Assembly: GCA_023460055.1 (NCBI GenBank)
Contig: JAEWRJ010000055.1
Span: 1-17,417 of the forward strand
Origin: Bacillota bacterium
Lineage (GTDB): Bacteria > Bacillota > Clostridia > Christensenellales > Aristaeellaceae
Direction: 5' to 3'
Length of the DNA: 17,417 bases
The translations under genes were made by a program, and so were the position numbers. Below are positions 7,677-14,190 of the stretch, in pieces (positions within the stretch are counted from its first letter, which is position 1; every line of letters starts with the position of its first letter). The notes beneath the pieces were generated by a model, which worked only from the letters and a program-made list of their open reading frames with translations, ran no database searches and was not told the DNA's origin.

Positions 7677-7699
7677 GGAGGCAGAGAACAGCTGCCTCC
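7677..7699 (-). promoter_or_regulatory. Perfect hairpin in the leader of the recombinase operon
   Basis: GGAGGCAG and CTGCCTCC pair perfectly (8 bp, 7-nt loop). It lies between the cargo terminator at 7744-7780 and the ribosome binding site of the 26-aa ORF. No T-run follows, so it is not an intrinsic terminator. The stem contains a GGAGG sequence that could hide or mimic a ribosome binding site. No convincing sigma-A promoter is visible between it and the terminator. Confidence 0.35.
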
Positions 7700-7743
7700 T
7701 ACCTTGTTTGGAAAGTCAGGCTCTGCCTTGAACGAAAGAAAGC

Positions 7744-7780
7744 AAAAAAAGCCGCGACTCGGTGTTGAGCCGAATCGCGG
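7744..7780 (-). terminator. Rho-independent terminator of the cargo operon
   Basis: On the minus strand, CCGCGATTCGG pairs with CCGAGTCGCGG (11 bp including one U-G, 7-nt loop) and is followed directly by CTTTTTTT. It lies 16 nt after the last reading frame of the leftward cargo block and separates it from the recombinase operon, which therefore needs its own promoter. Confidence 0.9.
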
Positions 7781-7796
7781 TGAAATGTTGATTGAG

Positions 7797-7985
7797 TTAC
7801 TTCTTGGTCTTCTCATTCTCAGGAAAGATGGTCGTTCTGTACTGATTCTCGACGCGCAGATACAGCGTGTCGCCCGCCATGCCGCTTCCATAATTCTGTA
7901 ACTCTACAGTTATGGCTTGGCTGTCTGATTCGTGATAAACAACCAGATCATAAAGATGATCATGATGATCAAATACTATATCCGA
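7797..7985 (-). pseudogene. Start-less reading frame after two in-frame TGA codons
   Basis: After the stop of the 72-aa gene upstream (TGA 7995-7997), the same frame meets a second TGA (7986-7988) and then stays open for 62 codons to TAA at 7797. The sequence looks protein-like: LYDLVVYHESDSQAITVELQ, then NYGSGMAGDTLYLRVENQYR and TTIFPENEKTKK. The only ATG is at 7880 (27 codons left) and it has no ribosome binding site. The frame ends 16 nt before a strong terminator. Most likely it is the 3' part of a gene that lost its start or was cut by nonsense codons, possibly once continuous with the 72-aa ORF. Readthrough of UGA is possible but unsupported: TGA is used as a normal stop nearby. Confidence 0.4.
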
Positions 7986-7994
7986 TCACTTCGA

Positions 7995-8213
7995 TCAAAA
8001 GTATTGCTTCAGCCAATCCGGCATGGTCGGATCATCAGTCTCCCAGGAGTCTTCGAGGTTTTCCGTGGTCTCCCAGTTGTTTTCGTCACCGTCAAAGAAC
8101 TTCTGGCGATGACATTTATACTTGTAGACAGTGTTTCCCTCCAGCCTGTATTCATTCCAGTAATAGTTTTGCTTGCCGTAACCCTTCCATTCATTCGTTT
8201 GATAGATAACCAC
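7995..8213 (-). CDS. Small acidic hypothetical protein (72 aa, GTG start)
   Basis: The GTG at 8213 follows a strong ribosome binding site (GAGGAGGG) by 8 nt, and the start lies 34 nt after the stop of the LRR protein in the same direction. The protein begins VIYQTNEWKGYGKQNYYWNE and is rich in aromatic residues. The C-terminal half is acidic (DGDENNWETTENLEDSW) and ends DDPTMPDWLKQYF. There is no signal peptide or membrane segment, so it should be cytoplasmic, unlike its neighbours. I do not recognise the family. The composition, ribosome binding site and operon position support a real gene. It may be the front part of a longer, broken gene (see 7797-7985). Confidence 0.65.
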   Translation of the reverse strand: MVIYQTNEWKGYGKQNYYWNEYRLEGNTVYKYKCHRQKFFDGDENNWETTENLEDSWETDDPTMPDWLKQYF

Positions 8214-8247
8214 CCTTCAAGCCCTCCTCATACTTAGTGGTCGTTTG

Positions 8248-10029
8248 TTAGAGAGGCACACTCTTCAACTTCGGACAATGTGCAAAAGCATCCTTTCCTA
8301 CCTTGGTGGCGCTGCCCCACATAAGTACGCTTTCAAGATTAGAACATCCCTCGAAAGCATAGTCACCAATGTATTCCGTACCGCTGGAAATACTGATTTC
8401 TTCCAAACTGATACATCCCCGAAATGCTGAGTTTCCTATATTGGTATCACCCCAGAGAATAACATCTCCCAGATCCCTGCATCCCTGGAATGCAGATTCT
8501 TCGATCACTTTACAGCTGCTTGGGATACTGACATCATCGATACTGGCGCAATTTTTAAAGGTATTCTTTCCAATACCAGTAATATCTCCCCAGATTATAA
8601 CTGTCCTCATATTTTTACAGTTTTCAAAGGCAGATTCTCCAATATACGTCACGCTACTGGGGATGCTAATATCCTTTAAATTGTAGCAATCCTTAAACGT
8701 ATTCTTTTCGATTATGACAGGATCGCCCCACATAATGACTGTTTTCAGTCTGGAGCAGCCTTCAAATGCCGATTCCCCGATATAGGTTGTTTCACCTGGA
8801 ATACTGATTTCCTTCAACTCTTTGCATCCCTTAAACGCATATGCTCCAACGTATGTGATATCTGCCCAGTTGATCAGACTTTCTAAAACCGTGCAATTCT
8901 CAAAAGCACGATCTGCAATTCTGGTCACATCTCGTCCATCGATCTCTGAGGGGATTGAGATGGCACTCTGAGCCCGAGTATATCCAACAATCTCAACTTT
9001 GCCATCGTTCAGATAGCGATATTTTACGTCACGATAACTCATCACAGTTCCATCAGCAATTACAGGGGCGACAGTTGGTTCTTCTGCATTTATTGTCGTT
9101 GTATTTTCTATAGCAATTTCCGGGATTATGGCTGATATTTCCGGATACACAATATCAAGCTTATGGAGATAGAGCGTAATGCTTTCGTAGGTTTGACTTT
9201 CGACCAGGTTGGAGTACTCTTCGCCATTGCTGTCTTTGCTGAAGGTCAGCTTCATTATTGAATTTGGAGCGACATCCTGTGATGTAACTACATATTGCTT
9301 TAGAATATCGATATTCTCCGGATCAATGTAAATACCGTCATCGGGTACAAGATTTAGTCGAATGTTCCCCTGATTATAACTATCTCTGCGATCGCCTCCG
9401 AGGGAGGTATATCCGAAGCTGGCGATATTTTTACCAACATAATTTCGGATGAAATGAGTGTACTTATCCGGTGATGGGGAGGTAGGAATTAGCTCAAAGG
9501 TGATGGGATCACCAGCCATGGTTCCATCTAGACGGCGGACAGTCAGATCAATCTGTCTGATGTTTTGATAGTCGACGAGATTGCTATACTCTTTACCTTT
9601 GCTGTCTTTTGAGAAGTCATAATTTATTTCAGTATTCGGCGCTATATTCTGTCCGGTTACGACATACATCTGAAGTAACGATTCATCTTCGATATCAATG
9701 AACATGCCATCTTCTGCCACAAAGATAAACTCCAGATAACCGGCACCATATCTTTCCAACCGGTCGCCCCCCAAGGAGGTATATCCAAACCCAGCGACAT
9801 TACGCCCTATGTAATCCTGCACATACCAAGTATACTTATCCGGCGATACATTGATAGCCACTGGCACATGAGGTTTCTGCCTGTTTCGCCTTTCTGAAGT
9901 CGCTTCCTGGATTACTTGTTCCAGTTCAGCATCAGTGAGTGAATCATAATCGATATCAAGAGCCAATGCTGATGTGAAATTCGTGATAGCCAACAAACAG
10001 ACGAGAATGACAGTTATAGCCTTTTTCAT
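8248..10029 (-). CDS. Secreted BspA-type leucine-rich-repeat surface protein (593 aa)
   Basis: The ATG at 10029 follows AGGAGGT by 6 nt. Residues 1-23 are a signal peptide (MKKAITVILVCLLAITNF, cleavage near ALA). A short acidic helix-like motif follows (DYDSLTDAELEQVIQEATSE, 27-46). A domain is then present twice, 124 residues apart (62-180 and 186-295); both copies contain GYTSLGGDR, YVVT.Q..APN and the pattern FSKDS.G.EYSNLV. A linker rich in Thr, Pro and Glu leads to about ten LRR_5/BspA repeats (356-593). The repeats alternate between two strand types (ISIPSS and VI.WGD). There is no LPXTG or membrane anchor, so the protein is released or held non-covalently. BspA repeats commonly bind host or bacterial surface ligands; the target here is unknown. 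It is co-transcribed with the zinc-ribbon gene 16 nt upstream. Confidence 0.88.
   Translation of the reverse strand: MKKAITVILVCLLAITNFTSALALDIDYDSLTDAELEQVIQEATSERRNRQKPHVPVAINVSPDKYTWYVQDYIGRNVAGFGYTSLGGDRLERYGAGYLEFIFVAEDGMFIDIEDESLLQMYVVTGQNIAPNTEINYDFSKDSKGKEYSNLVDYQNIRQIDLTVRRLDGTMAGDPITFELIPTSPSPDKYTHFIRNYVGKNIASFGYTSLGGDRRDSYNQGNIRLNLVPDDGIYIDPENIDILKQYVVTSQDVAPNSIMKLTFSKDSNGEEYSNLVESQTYESITLYLHKLDIVYPEISAIIPEIAIENTTTINAEEPTVAPVIADGTVMSYRDVKYRYLNDGKVEIVGYTRAQSAISIPSEIDGRDVTRIADRAFENCTVLESLINWADITYVGAYAFKGCKELKEISIPGETTYIGESAFEGCSRLKTVIMWGDPVIIEKNTFKDCYNLKDISIPSSVTYIGESAFENCKNMRTVIIWGDITGIGKNTFKNCASIDDVSIPSSCKVIEESAFQGCRDLGDVILWGDTNIGNSAFRGCISLEEISISSGTEYIGDYAFEGCSNLESVLMWGSATKVGKDAFAHCPKLKSVPL
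8260..8964 (-). repeat. Alternating BspA-type LRR repeat array
   Basis: About ten 23-residue repeats (roughly 69 bp each) carry the consensus IG.SAF.GC..L..V. Odd repeats have ISIPSS-like strands (ISIPGETTYIGESAFEGC, ISIPSSVTYIGESAFENC, VSIPSSCKVIEESAFQGC); even repeats have Trp-Gly strands (VIMWGDPVIIEKNTFKDC, VIIWGDITGIGKNTFKNC, VILWGDTNIGNSAFRGC). The higher-order unit is therefore 46 residues (138 bp). The eighth repeat is one residue short. Confidence 0.8.
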
Positions 10030-10044
10030 GGGGATACCTCCTGT

Positions 10045-10269
10045 TTACTTAATTCTCATTATGCGCCAGAAGCGGACATCTGCAACCTTTCCACATTCAC
10101 TGCAAACAAGGGTGTCAAAGAATCCGCCTGTCTCTAGTCGTTCGTAATCTGATGGATAGGCTTTCGATCGTACAGTTGACTTTCTCATGCAGTAAGGGCA
10201 GAGATATGTGTACTCCAAATTTGCCTGCAGAGCATCCTGTGAGATGATTTGATAAGTCATCCCAGGCAT
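10045..10269 (-). CDS. Small zinc-ribbon protein (74 aa)
   Basis: A 74-aa frame ends 16 nt before the start of the secreted LRR gene. It has two cysteine pairs, CPYC (24-27) and CSEC (56-59), spaced like a zinc ribbon, with the strand VCSECGKVADVRFWRIMRIK at the C-terminus. It has no signal peptide. Neither candidate start (ATG 10269 or ATG 10260) has a good ribosome binding site, which weakens the call. It may be a DNA- or RNA-binding or redox-structural protein; nothing more specific can be said. Between it and the 187-aa membrane protein (10270-10415) I see no gene and no terminator. Confidence 0.6.
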   Translation of the reverse strand: MPGMTYQIISQDALQANLEYTYLCPYCMRKSTVRSKAYPSDYERLETGGFFDTLVCSECGKVADVRFWRIMRIK

Positions 10270-10415
10270 TTGCTTAGAATAATTATTTAACCCTTATCAA
10301 ATTCACGCTCAAATGTTCCACTCTAGCCATGATTCAATCCACACCTTTTTATGAAATTACCCTAATCCTTCAAAATATATAGATTGAAATATCAAACAGT
10401 TGTCGTCATTACCAA

Positions 10416-10979
10416 CTAATGTACATTAAGTGCCTGAGTTTCCTTCTTTATCTTTCTTTTCACAATAAAGATCCAAATCGCGCATATAAATATTGCAGCC
10501 ACACAGATATAGAAAGCATAATAAGCTACTCCCGCCTTGCTTTGAACTCCTGATAGCATCCCCTTAGAACTAAAATAGGAGTCCATTAAATAACATAAGC
10601 CCCCCAACAGAGCATTAAAGATTAGAACCAGAACAGGTTTTTTTGCTAGCACAAGCATTCCAATCAGAATAGCAAAACCAGGAATTAATAAATACCAGAT
10701 AATTTCTTCTTTCCCGGTAGTTTCATTTTGATAAATTTCTTCACTTGCCTGGTAGTTTATTTTTGCATATTCAAATAACGACAACTCTTTCAGATCTCGT
10801 GCAGTCAAATCAGTTTCAAACAAAAATTCATCTCCAAATCCTTCAAGAGTTCCCCGAAAGCTGCCAACTGTGTTAATGTAGGGAAGGAAAAACATCACGA
10901 CTACTACCACTGACGCGAACAAGGTAAGAAAAATAGGCGTACGAACTCTATTTTGCATGGACATAGTTCTTTGATTCAT
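10416..10979 (-). CDS. Four-helix membrane protein of unknown function (187 aa)
   Basis: The ATG at 10979 follows GGGAGGA by 8 nt. Four hydrophobic segments are visible, at about residues 15-35, 94-112, 115-133 and 150-173. An extracytoplasmic loop of about 57 residues lies between the first and second (acidic, ETDLTARDLKELSLFEYAKI), and the C-terminal tail is basic (KRKIKKETQ). No motif points to a transporter or enzyme. It lies 83 nt after the coiled-coil gene in the same direction with no terminator between them, so the two may be co-transcribed. In this accessory block it may assist a surface-exposed protein or act as a phage-encoded membrane factor such as superinfection exclusion, but that is a guess. 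Confidence 0.72.
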   Translation of the reverse strand: MNQRTMSMQNRVRTPIFLTLFASVVVVVMFFLPYINTVGSFRGTLEGFGDEFLFETDLTARDLKELSLFEYAKINYQASEEIYQNETTGKEEIIWYLLIPGFAILIGMLVLAKKPVLVLIFNALLGGLCYLMDSYFSSKGMLSGVQSKAGVAYYAFYICVAAIFICAIWIFIVKRKIKKETQALNVH

Positions 10980-11062
10980 CTAATAATTCCTCCCATTGCT
11001 TTTTATACAATAATATCGATAATATACTATGCTTTGTGGGTGCTTTGTATATGCAATGGGAA

Positions 11063-12802
11063 TTACCAAGGTTGTGCAGAAACCTCAAAGGATTCAGTTA
11101 CAAGGTCTTTGCTAACATGAAGTTCAAAGGGCACTGTTTCTCCAGCCTTCACGTTGTTGATAAAATTGGTATCGCCACCAAGCAACTGACCGTTTTGATC
11201 TCTGAATACTACAGTGATAGCTATCGTAGACTGATTATAATCGTTCGGGTTGTAGAGCTCTCCAATTATCTTGTCGTTTTTAAGTTTGAAACTCTTGATT
11301 TCGAAAGGAATATACACGGCATGATCAAGTTTCGAAGTGCTTACAATATGCCAGTCATCATCAGGTTCAACATAAGATACCTCAATGGAAGCCGGAGTTT
11401 CATCAATCTGACTTCCTTGACCAGCGTAAATAGTGTCCTGGCCAGGATATATCACGTTCAAGACTTGATCTGTTGTTGAGATCAATCCACCGTCAGCGTC
11501 TCTGACTGTGATACGGAATGCGGGCAAATAGACTGCCTTATCAGTCATATTGTTATGCGCAATAAACGAATATTTCAGATATCCATTGACTATCTGATAA
11601 CCGCATTCTTTAATAGTGACCAGTTCAGTGGGAACAGCAGATTCCTTGCTTTTCTCTACAGAGGGAATCTCCTTCGAGGTGAGGGCAGTTATGATTTCTT
11701 CTTCAAGCTTCTTCTGATCAGATGCAGAAAGACTAGATGAAGTACGAACAAGCATAGTCCCTACAACTATATGAGAGCCAGAAGACAATGCACCACCATC
11801 GAAAGAGGCTAAATAACGATTACGTTTTTCAGCGTCAGCCACTGTAGCATAAACTTCGATACTTCCACCACTGCTAGTTCCGGCATCAATTACATCTAGA
11901 TCGGGTTTGTTTGCATTTGCAGGATTGACAAGAGGACTTGAGAAGTAAATCTGGGCAATATATCCGCCCTGTTTGCCTAGCTGACCATTTGGATCATTAT
12001 CCTCTGTGGCCGCAGCAATTTTCGCAATGTAAGGGACTGTTAAAAGTCGCTCAATAACGAATTCTTCTGTTGGCGCGGTTACTAACGGATTATCAGTCTC
12101 AAGGGATGTTGGAGATGCACTAACCCCAGAAACAATCTCTTTTAACAGTTCTATCTGATCATCTTTCTTCTTGTTGTCAGTAGCTAAGTTTTCGATCTGA
12201 GATGCTTTGTCTGCAAGGGCGGTGGTTAAAGTTTCAATTTGACCAACTTTATCTGCAGCATCAGTACTTAATGCTTCAATTTGGCTGTCTTTTTCTTTAG
12301 TGGTGGCATTGAGCATTTCAATTTCGTTGACTTTTTCGGCGACATCGGCGTTCAGAGTTTCAATCCGCTCTGCTTTATCTGTGACATCGACCTTCAGAGT
12401 TTCAATCTGACTAGTCTTATCAGCGACATCGGCGTTCAGGGTTTCAATCTGATGAGCCTTATTAGCGACTTCGGTGTTCAAGGTTTCAATCTGACCAGCC
12501 TTATCAGCGACATCTGCGTTTAGAGTCTCAATCTGATGAACCTTATTAGCGATTTCGGCGTTCAGAGTTTCAATCTGACCATTCTTATCTGCGACATCGG
12601 CGTTCAGAGCTTTAATCTGACCAACCTTATCAGCAACATCGGCGTTCAGAGTTTTAATCTGACCAGCCTTTTCGGCAACGTCAGCGATCAGCACTTCGAT
12701 TTGCTTGGTTTTATCTGCATTGTTTGTGAAGTAGACTATGCCTAGTGCGATCGCAATGATAGCTAAGATTGATATGACGGATATCGTAACGCTTTTATTC
12801 AT
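11063..12802 (-). CDS. Membrane-anchored coiled-coil surface protein with FxLYD-like C-terminal domains (579 aa)
   Basis: The start is the ATG at 12802, 7 nt after GGAGGT; an in-frame ATG at 12838 lacks any ribosome binding site. Residues 4-25 are one hydrophobic segment (VTISVISILAIIAIALGIVY) and act as an uncleaved anchor. Residues 31-226 are fourteen 14-residue repeats (consensus KAGQIETLNADVAD) that should form a long parallel coiled-coil stalk. A globular domain follows (LLTVPYIAKIAAATEDNDPN; IEVYATVADAEKRNRYLASF; SSGSHIVVGTMLVRTSSSLS). Two beta-sandwich units near the C-terminus (ECGYQIVNGYLKYSFIAHNN; FKLKNDKIIGELYNPNDYN) resemble FxLYD domains. The plan is a stalk that holds binding domains away from the membrane. 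The ligand is unknown. No terminator separates it from the 254-aa gene upstream. Confidence 0.85.
   Translation of the reverse strand: MNKSVTISVISILAIIAIALGIVYFTNNADKTKQIEVLIADVAEKAGQIKTLNADVADKVGQIKALNADVADKNGQIETLNAEIANKVHQIETLNADVADKAGQIETLNTEVANKAHQIETLNADVADKTSQIETLKVDVTDKAERIETLNADVAEKVNEIEMLNATTKEKDSQIEALSTDAADKVGQIETLTTALADKASQIENLATDNKKKDDQIELLKEIVSGVSASPTSLETDNPLVTAPTEEFVIERLLTVPYIAKIAAATEDNDPNGQLGKQGGYIAQIYFSSPLVNPANANKPDLDVIDAGTSSGGSIEVYATVADAEKRNRYLASFDGGALSSGSHIVVGTMLVRTSSSLSASDQKKLEEEIITALTSKEIPSVEKSKESAVPTELVTIKECGYQIVNGYLKYSFIAHNNMTDKAVYLPAFRITVRDADGGLISTTDQVLNVIYPGQDTIYAGQGSQIDETPASIEVSYVEPDDDWHIVSTSKLDHAVYIPFEIKSFKLKNDKIIGELYNPNDYNQSTIAITVVFRDQNGQLLGGDTNFINNVKAGETVPFELHVSKDLVTESFEVSAQPW
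12125..12712 (-). repeat. Tandem 42-bp repeats encoding a 14-residue coiled-coil unit (14 copies)
   Basis: Fourteen contiguous units of exactly 14 codons fill this segment without any indel. Central units are nearly identical (KAGQIETLNTEVAN, KAHQIETLNADVAD); edge units have drifted (KDDQIELLKEIVSG). The pattern suggests expansion by tandem duplication, with copy-number change possible by slippage or recombination without loss of frame. Confidence 0.9.
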
Positions 12803-12850
12803 CAAAAATACCTCCAATAATCTTTTAACAAAAACCATGTGTTTTTACTA

Positions 12851-12881
12851 ATTCGATAGGGCAAAGTTGCATGTATCGAAT
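12851..12881. repeat. Inverted repeat ATTCGATA / TATCGAAT in the gap before the coiled-coil gene
   Basis: Two perfect 8-bp arms (12851-12858 and 12874-12881) are separated by 15 nt, so the half-sites are 23 bp centre to centre, about two helical turns. The repeat lies between the stop of the 254-aa gene and the ribosome binding site of the coiled-coil gene. No T-run follows on the minus strand. It could be a protein-binding site or an RNA hairpin that sets relative expression. Confidence 0.4.
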
Positions 12882-12885
12882 CTAT

Positions 12886-13650
12886 TTAATCGAAACTAAG
12901 CTTCTGCTGTTTCTTCATAATTATATCTTGCTCTACCAAAACAATGTAGCCTTCCTCAAGCACTAATCCTTCACCTTTAGGGTTTCTTGTCGCATTAAGC
13001 TCGTAATGCTGGTCGTATCCAAGGTGCCAGGAACCATCAGATGTAAACTTTTCTTTCGTAAGATAAATCTTCAAGTCTCCACCAGATGCAGTACCCGCAA
13101 ATGCATTGTACTTACCAGCAGGAATCTCTCCATTTTCACCGACTTCATAAACGCCAGTGGGGACTAATGTGCCATCCGGAAGTTCATACTTAATATAATC
13201 AGATGATTTGAATGGAGTCGTACTTATAAGAAGTGAACCACTTTCTAAAAGCAAGAAATTACCTTCACCTAATCTAACACTCTTGGGTTCATCCCCAACT
13301 CCAAAGTAATCATCGGAAAGATATTCCCCATATCGGCCAGAAGGCGCTGAATCATGCTGTGCTCTGTCTACATAGACATGTAGTCTTGTCGTATAACCAC
13401 TGTCTCCCGCTTCTACGCAAGCCATATAATATCTACCTGGAGCCAAGTCAATACCTACTAAATACTGCCCCTCTGCTAGAGGAAAAGGTTCAGCTTCAGC
13501 CCTTGAGTTGTACTCGTTGTCAACCTTCTGTTTCAAAGTCGATAGGTCTTCAAACGACATAGCACTCAAGTCAGCATCATTAGCGAAGGCTGCGGAGAAC
13601 GTAATGCATGTAAGAACAGCAACCAGAAGCAAGGAAATATACTTTCTCAT
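12886..13650 (-). CDS. Secreted protein with duplicated 'PAGxY' beta domain (254 aa)
   Basis: The ATG at 13650 follows AGGAGGT by 8 nt and has a strong promoter upstream. Residues 1-23 are a signal peptide (cleavage after AFA). Next comes a short motif (DLSAMSFEDLSTLKQKVDNE, 27-46, then YNSR), which matches the post-signal motif of the 593-aa LRR protein. The rest is beta-rich and holds two related units: EGQYLVGIDLAPGRYYMACV with a following acid-rich segment, and GVYEVGENGEIPAGKYNAFA with GGDLKIYL. This 'G.Y.vG.dip.G.Y' pattern is common in secreted clostridial proteins of unknown function. No cell-wall anchor is present. It is the promoter-proximal gene of the leftward cargo block and so probably the most highly expressed. 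Confidence 0.85.
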   Translation of the reverse strand: MRKYISLLLVAVLTCITFSAAFANDADLSAMSFEDLSTLKQKVDNEYNSRAEAEPFPLAEGQYLVGIDLAPGRYYMACVEAGDSGYTTRLHVYVDRAQHDSAPSGRYGEYLSDDYFGVGDEPKSVRLGEGNFLLLESGSLLISTTPFKSSDYIKYELPDGTLVPTGVYEVGENGEIPAGKYNAFAGTASGGDLKIYLTKEKFTSDGSWHLGYDQHYELNATRNPKGEGLVLEEGYIVLVEQDIIMKKQQKLSFD

Positions 13651-13689
13651 CTGAATGTACCTCCTAATTTTTTTCTTTAGGTTTGCCGC

Positions 13690-13718
13690 ATTATAACACA
13701 GGCTGGTGAATCACTCAA
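13690..13718 (-). promoter_or_regulatory. Strong sigma-A promoter of the cargo block
   Basis: On the minus strand a -35 TTGAGT (13713-13718) and a perfect -10 TATAAT (13690-13695) are separated by exactly 17 bp, with the extended -10 TG at the right place (TGTTATAAT). Transcription would start about 32 nt before the ATG at 13650. It can serve the 254-aa gene and, as no terminator is seen until 7744, possibly the whole block. Confidence 0.8.
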
Positions 13719-13771
13719 GTGAACTTGTCAGATAAACTGGACACGGAGGGGGTATAAATTGGACAGAACAT

Positions 13772-13844
13772 AGGAGAATAGCACAACTTGTAGCGCGCGA
13801 CATTCGCATTGTAGAGGTCAGCGGTTTGATTCCGCTATGCTCTA
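13772..13844 (+). tRNA. Degenerate tRNA-Ala-like sequence, anticodon CGC (probable remnant)
   Basis: A 73-nt stretch folds as a tRNA cloverleaf. The T arm is AGCGG / TTTGATT / CCGCT (perfect 5-bp stem). The anticodon loop TTCGCAT has U33 and anticodon CGC, with 4 of 5 stem pairs (CGACA/TGTAG). The D arm is GCAC / AACTTGTA / GCGC with 3 of 4 pairs. The variable loop is AGGTC and the discriminator is A. The acceptor stem is the weak part: AGGAGAA against ATGCTCT pairs poorly in the canonical register (it includes a G3-U70, the tRNA-Ala identity pair), and a one-base shift gives 6 of 7 pairs. No CCA is encoded. A TATAAA lies 14 nt upstream of the 5' end but has no good -35. It is either a decayed phage tRNA or a relic of an integration site. 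Confidence 0.55.
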
Positions 13845-13847
13845 CGT

Positions 13848-13878
13848 AAAAACTCCTTACTTAATCAAGGGATTTTTT
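13848..13878 (+). terminator. Intrinsic terminator after the tRNA-like sequence
   Basis: AAAAACTCCTT and AAGGGATTTTT pair with one C-A mismatch and one T-G, around an 8-nt loop, and the arm ends in a run of six T (13873-13878). It starts 3 nt after the tRNA-like sequence, which suggests that this sequence is or was a transcription unit. Confidence 0.7.
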
Positions 13879-14104
13879 CATTTTACAGCCAAGGAGGAGC
13901 AGAGATAACTATAGACATGATATACCGGCATTGATATTAAGCAAATCGCTTGATATAAACCACCTTCGTTTCGTTTGCAAGTTGCTCTGTCACCAGTCTT
14001 TGTAGCAGTTGGTAAGCTAGTAAGACTGTATATTGACACAAGCATTCCCTTTAAGACTTGATCACATAGTAACACGGGCTACACAAGTACACAAGGGCTC
14101 CCTC
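13879..14104. other. Non-coding stretch with a short inverted repeat
   Basis: No convincing gene is seen here. The only notable structure is TATTAAGC / GCTTGATA (13935-13942 and 13948-13955), an 8-bp stem with one T-G and a 5-nt loop, inside a pair of direct TTGATAT copies. A perfect -35-like TTGACA at 14033-14038 has no matching -10. Together with the tRNA-like unit and the recD2 promoter it makes up the 540-bp gap between the divergent cargo and helicase genes. Confidence 0.4.
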
Positions 14105-14143
14105 TTTAGCGAAACACTCCTGTCTGTTATAATTTATAGACAG
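14105..14143 (+). promoter_or_regulatory. Extended -10 promoter of the helicase unit, overlapped by a dyad operator
   Basis: A perfect extended -10 (TGTTATAAT, with TATAAT at 14128-14133) has a weak -35 (TTTAGC, 14105-14110) at 17 bp. The hexamer sits inside an inverted repeat with arms CTGTCT (14120-14125) and AGACAG (14138-14143) and further matches inside them. A repressor bound here would cover the -10 box. The dyad does not match the Gram-positive LexA consensus that I know, so the regulator is unidentified, perhaps a phage repressor. Confidence 0.65.
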
Positions 14144-14190
14144 AGGATAAATGACAATCGGAATTTATTGTGAGCAGGAGGATTTGGAAG

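Noticed and set aside
13996..14057. Second tRNA-like pattern (GTCTTTGTAGCAGTTGG ... TTAAGAC would pair at the ends)
   Set aside because: The D-arm-like part and a 5-bp end pairing are suggestive, but no anticodon or T-arm stem forms.
13878..14075. Minus-strand 65-aa frame between the tRNA-like unit and recD2
   Set aside because: GTG start without ribosome binding site, cysteine-rich mixed composition, and it overlaps the T-run of the terminator. It looks like chance.
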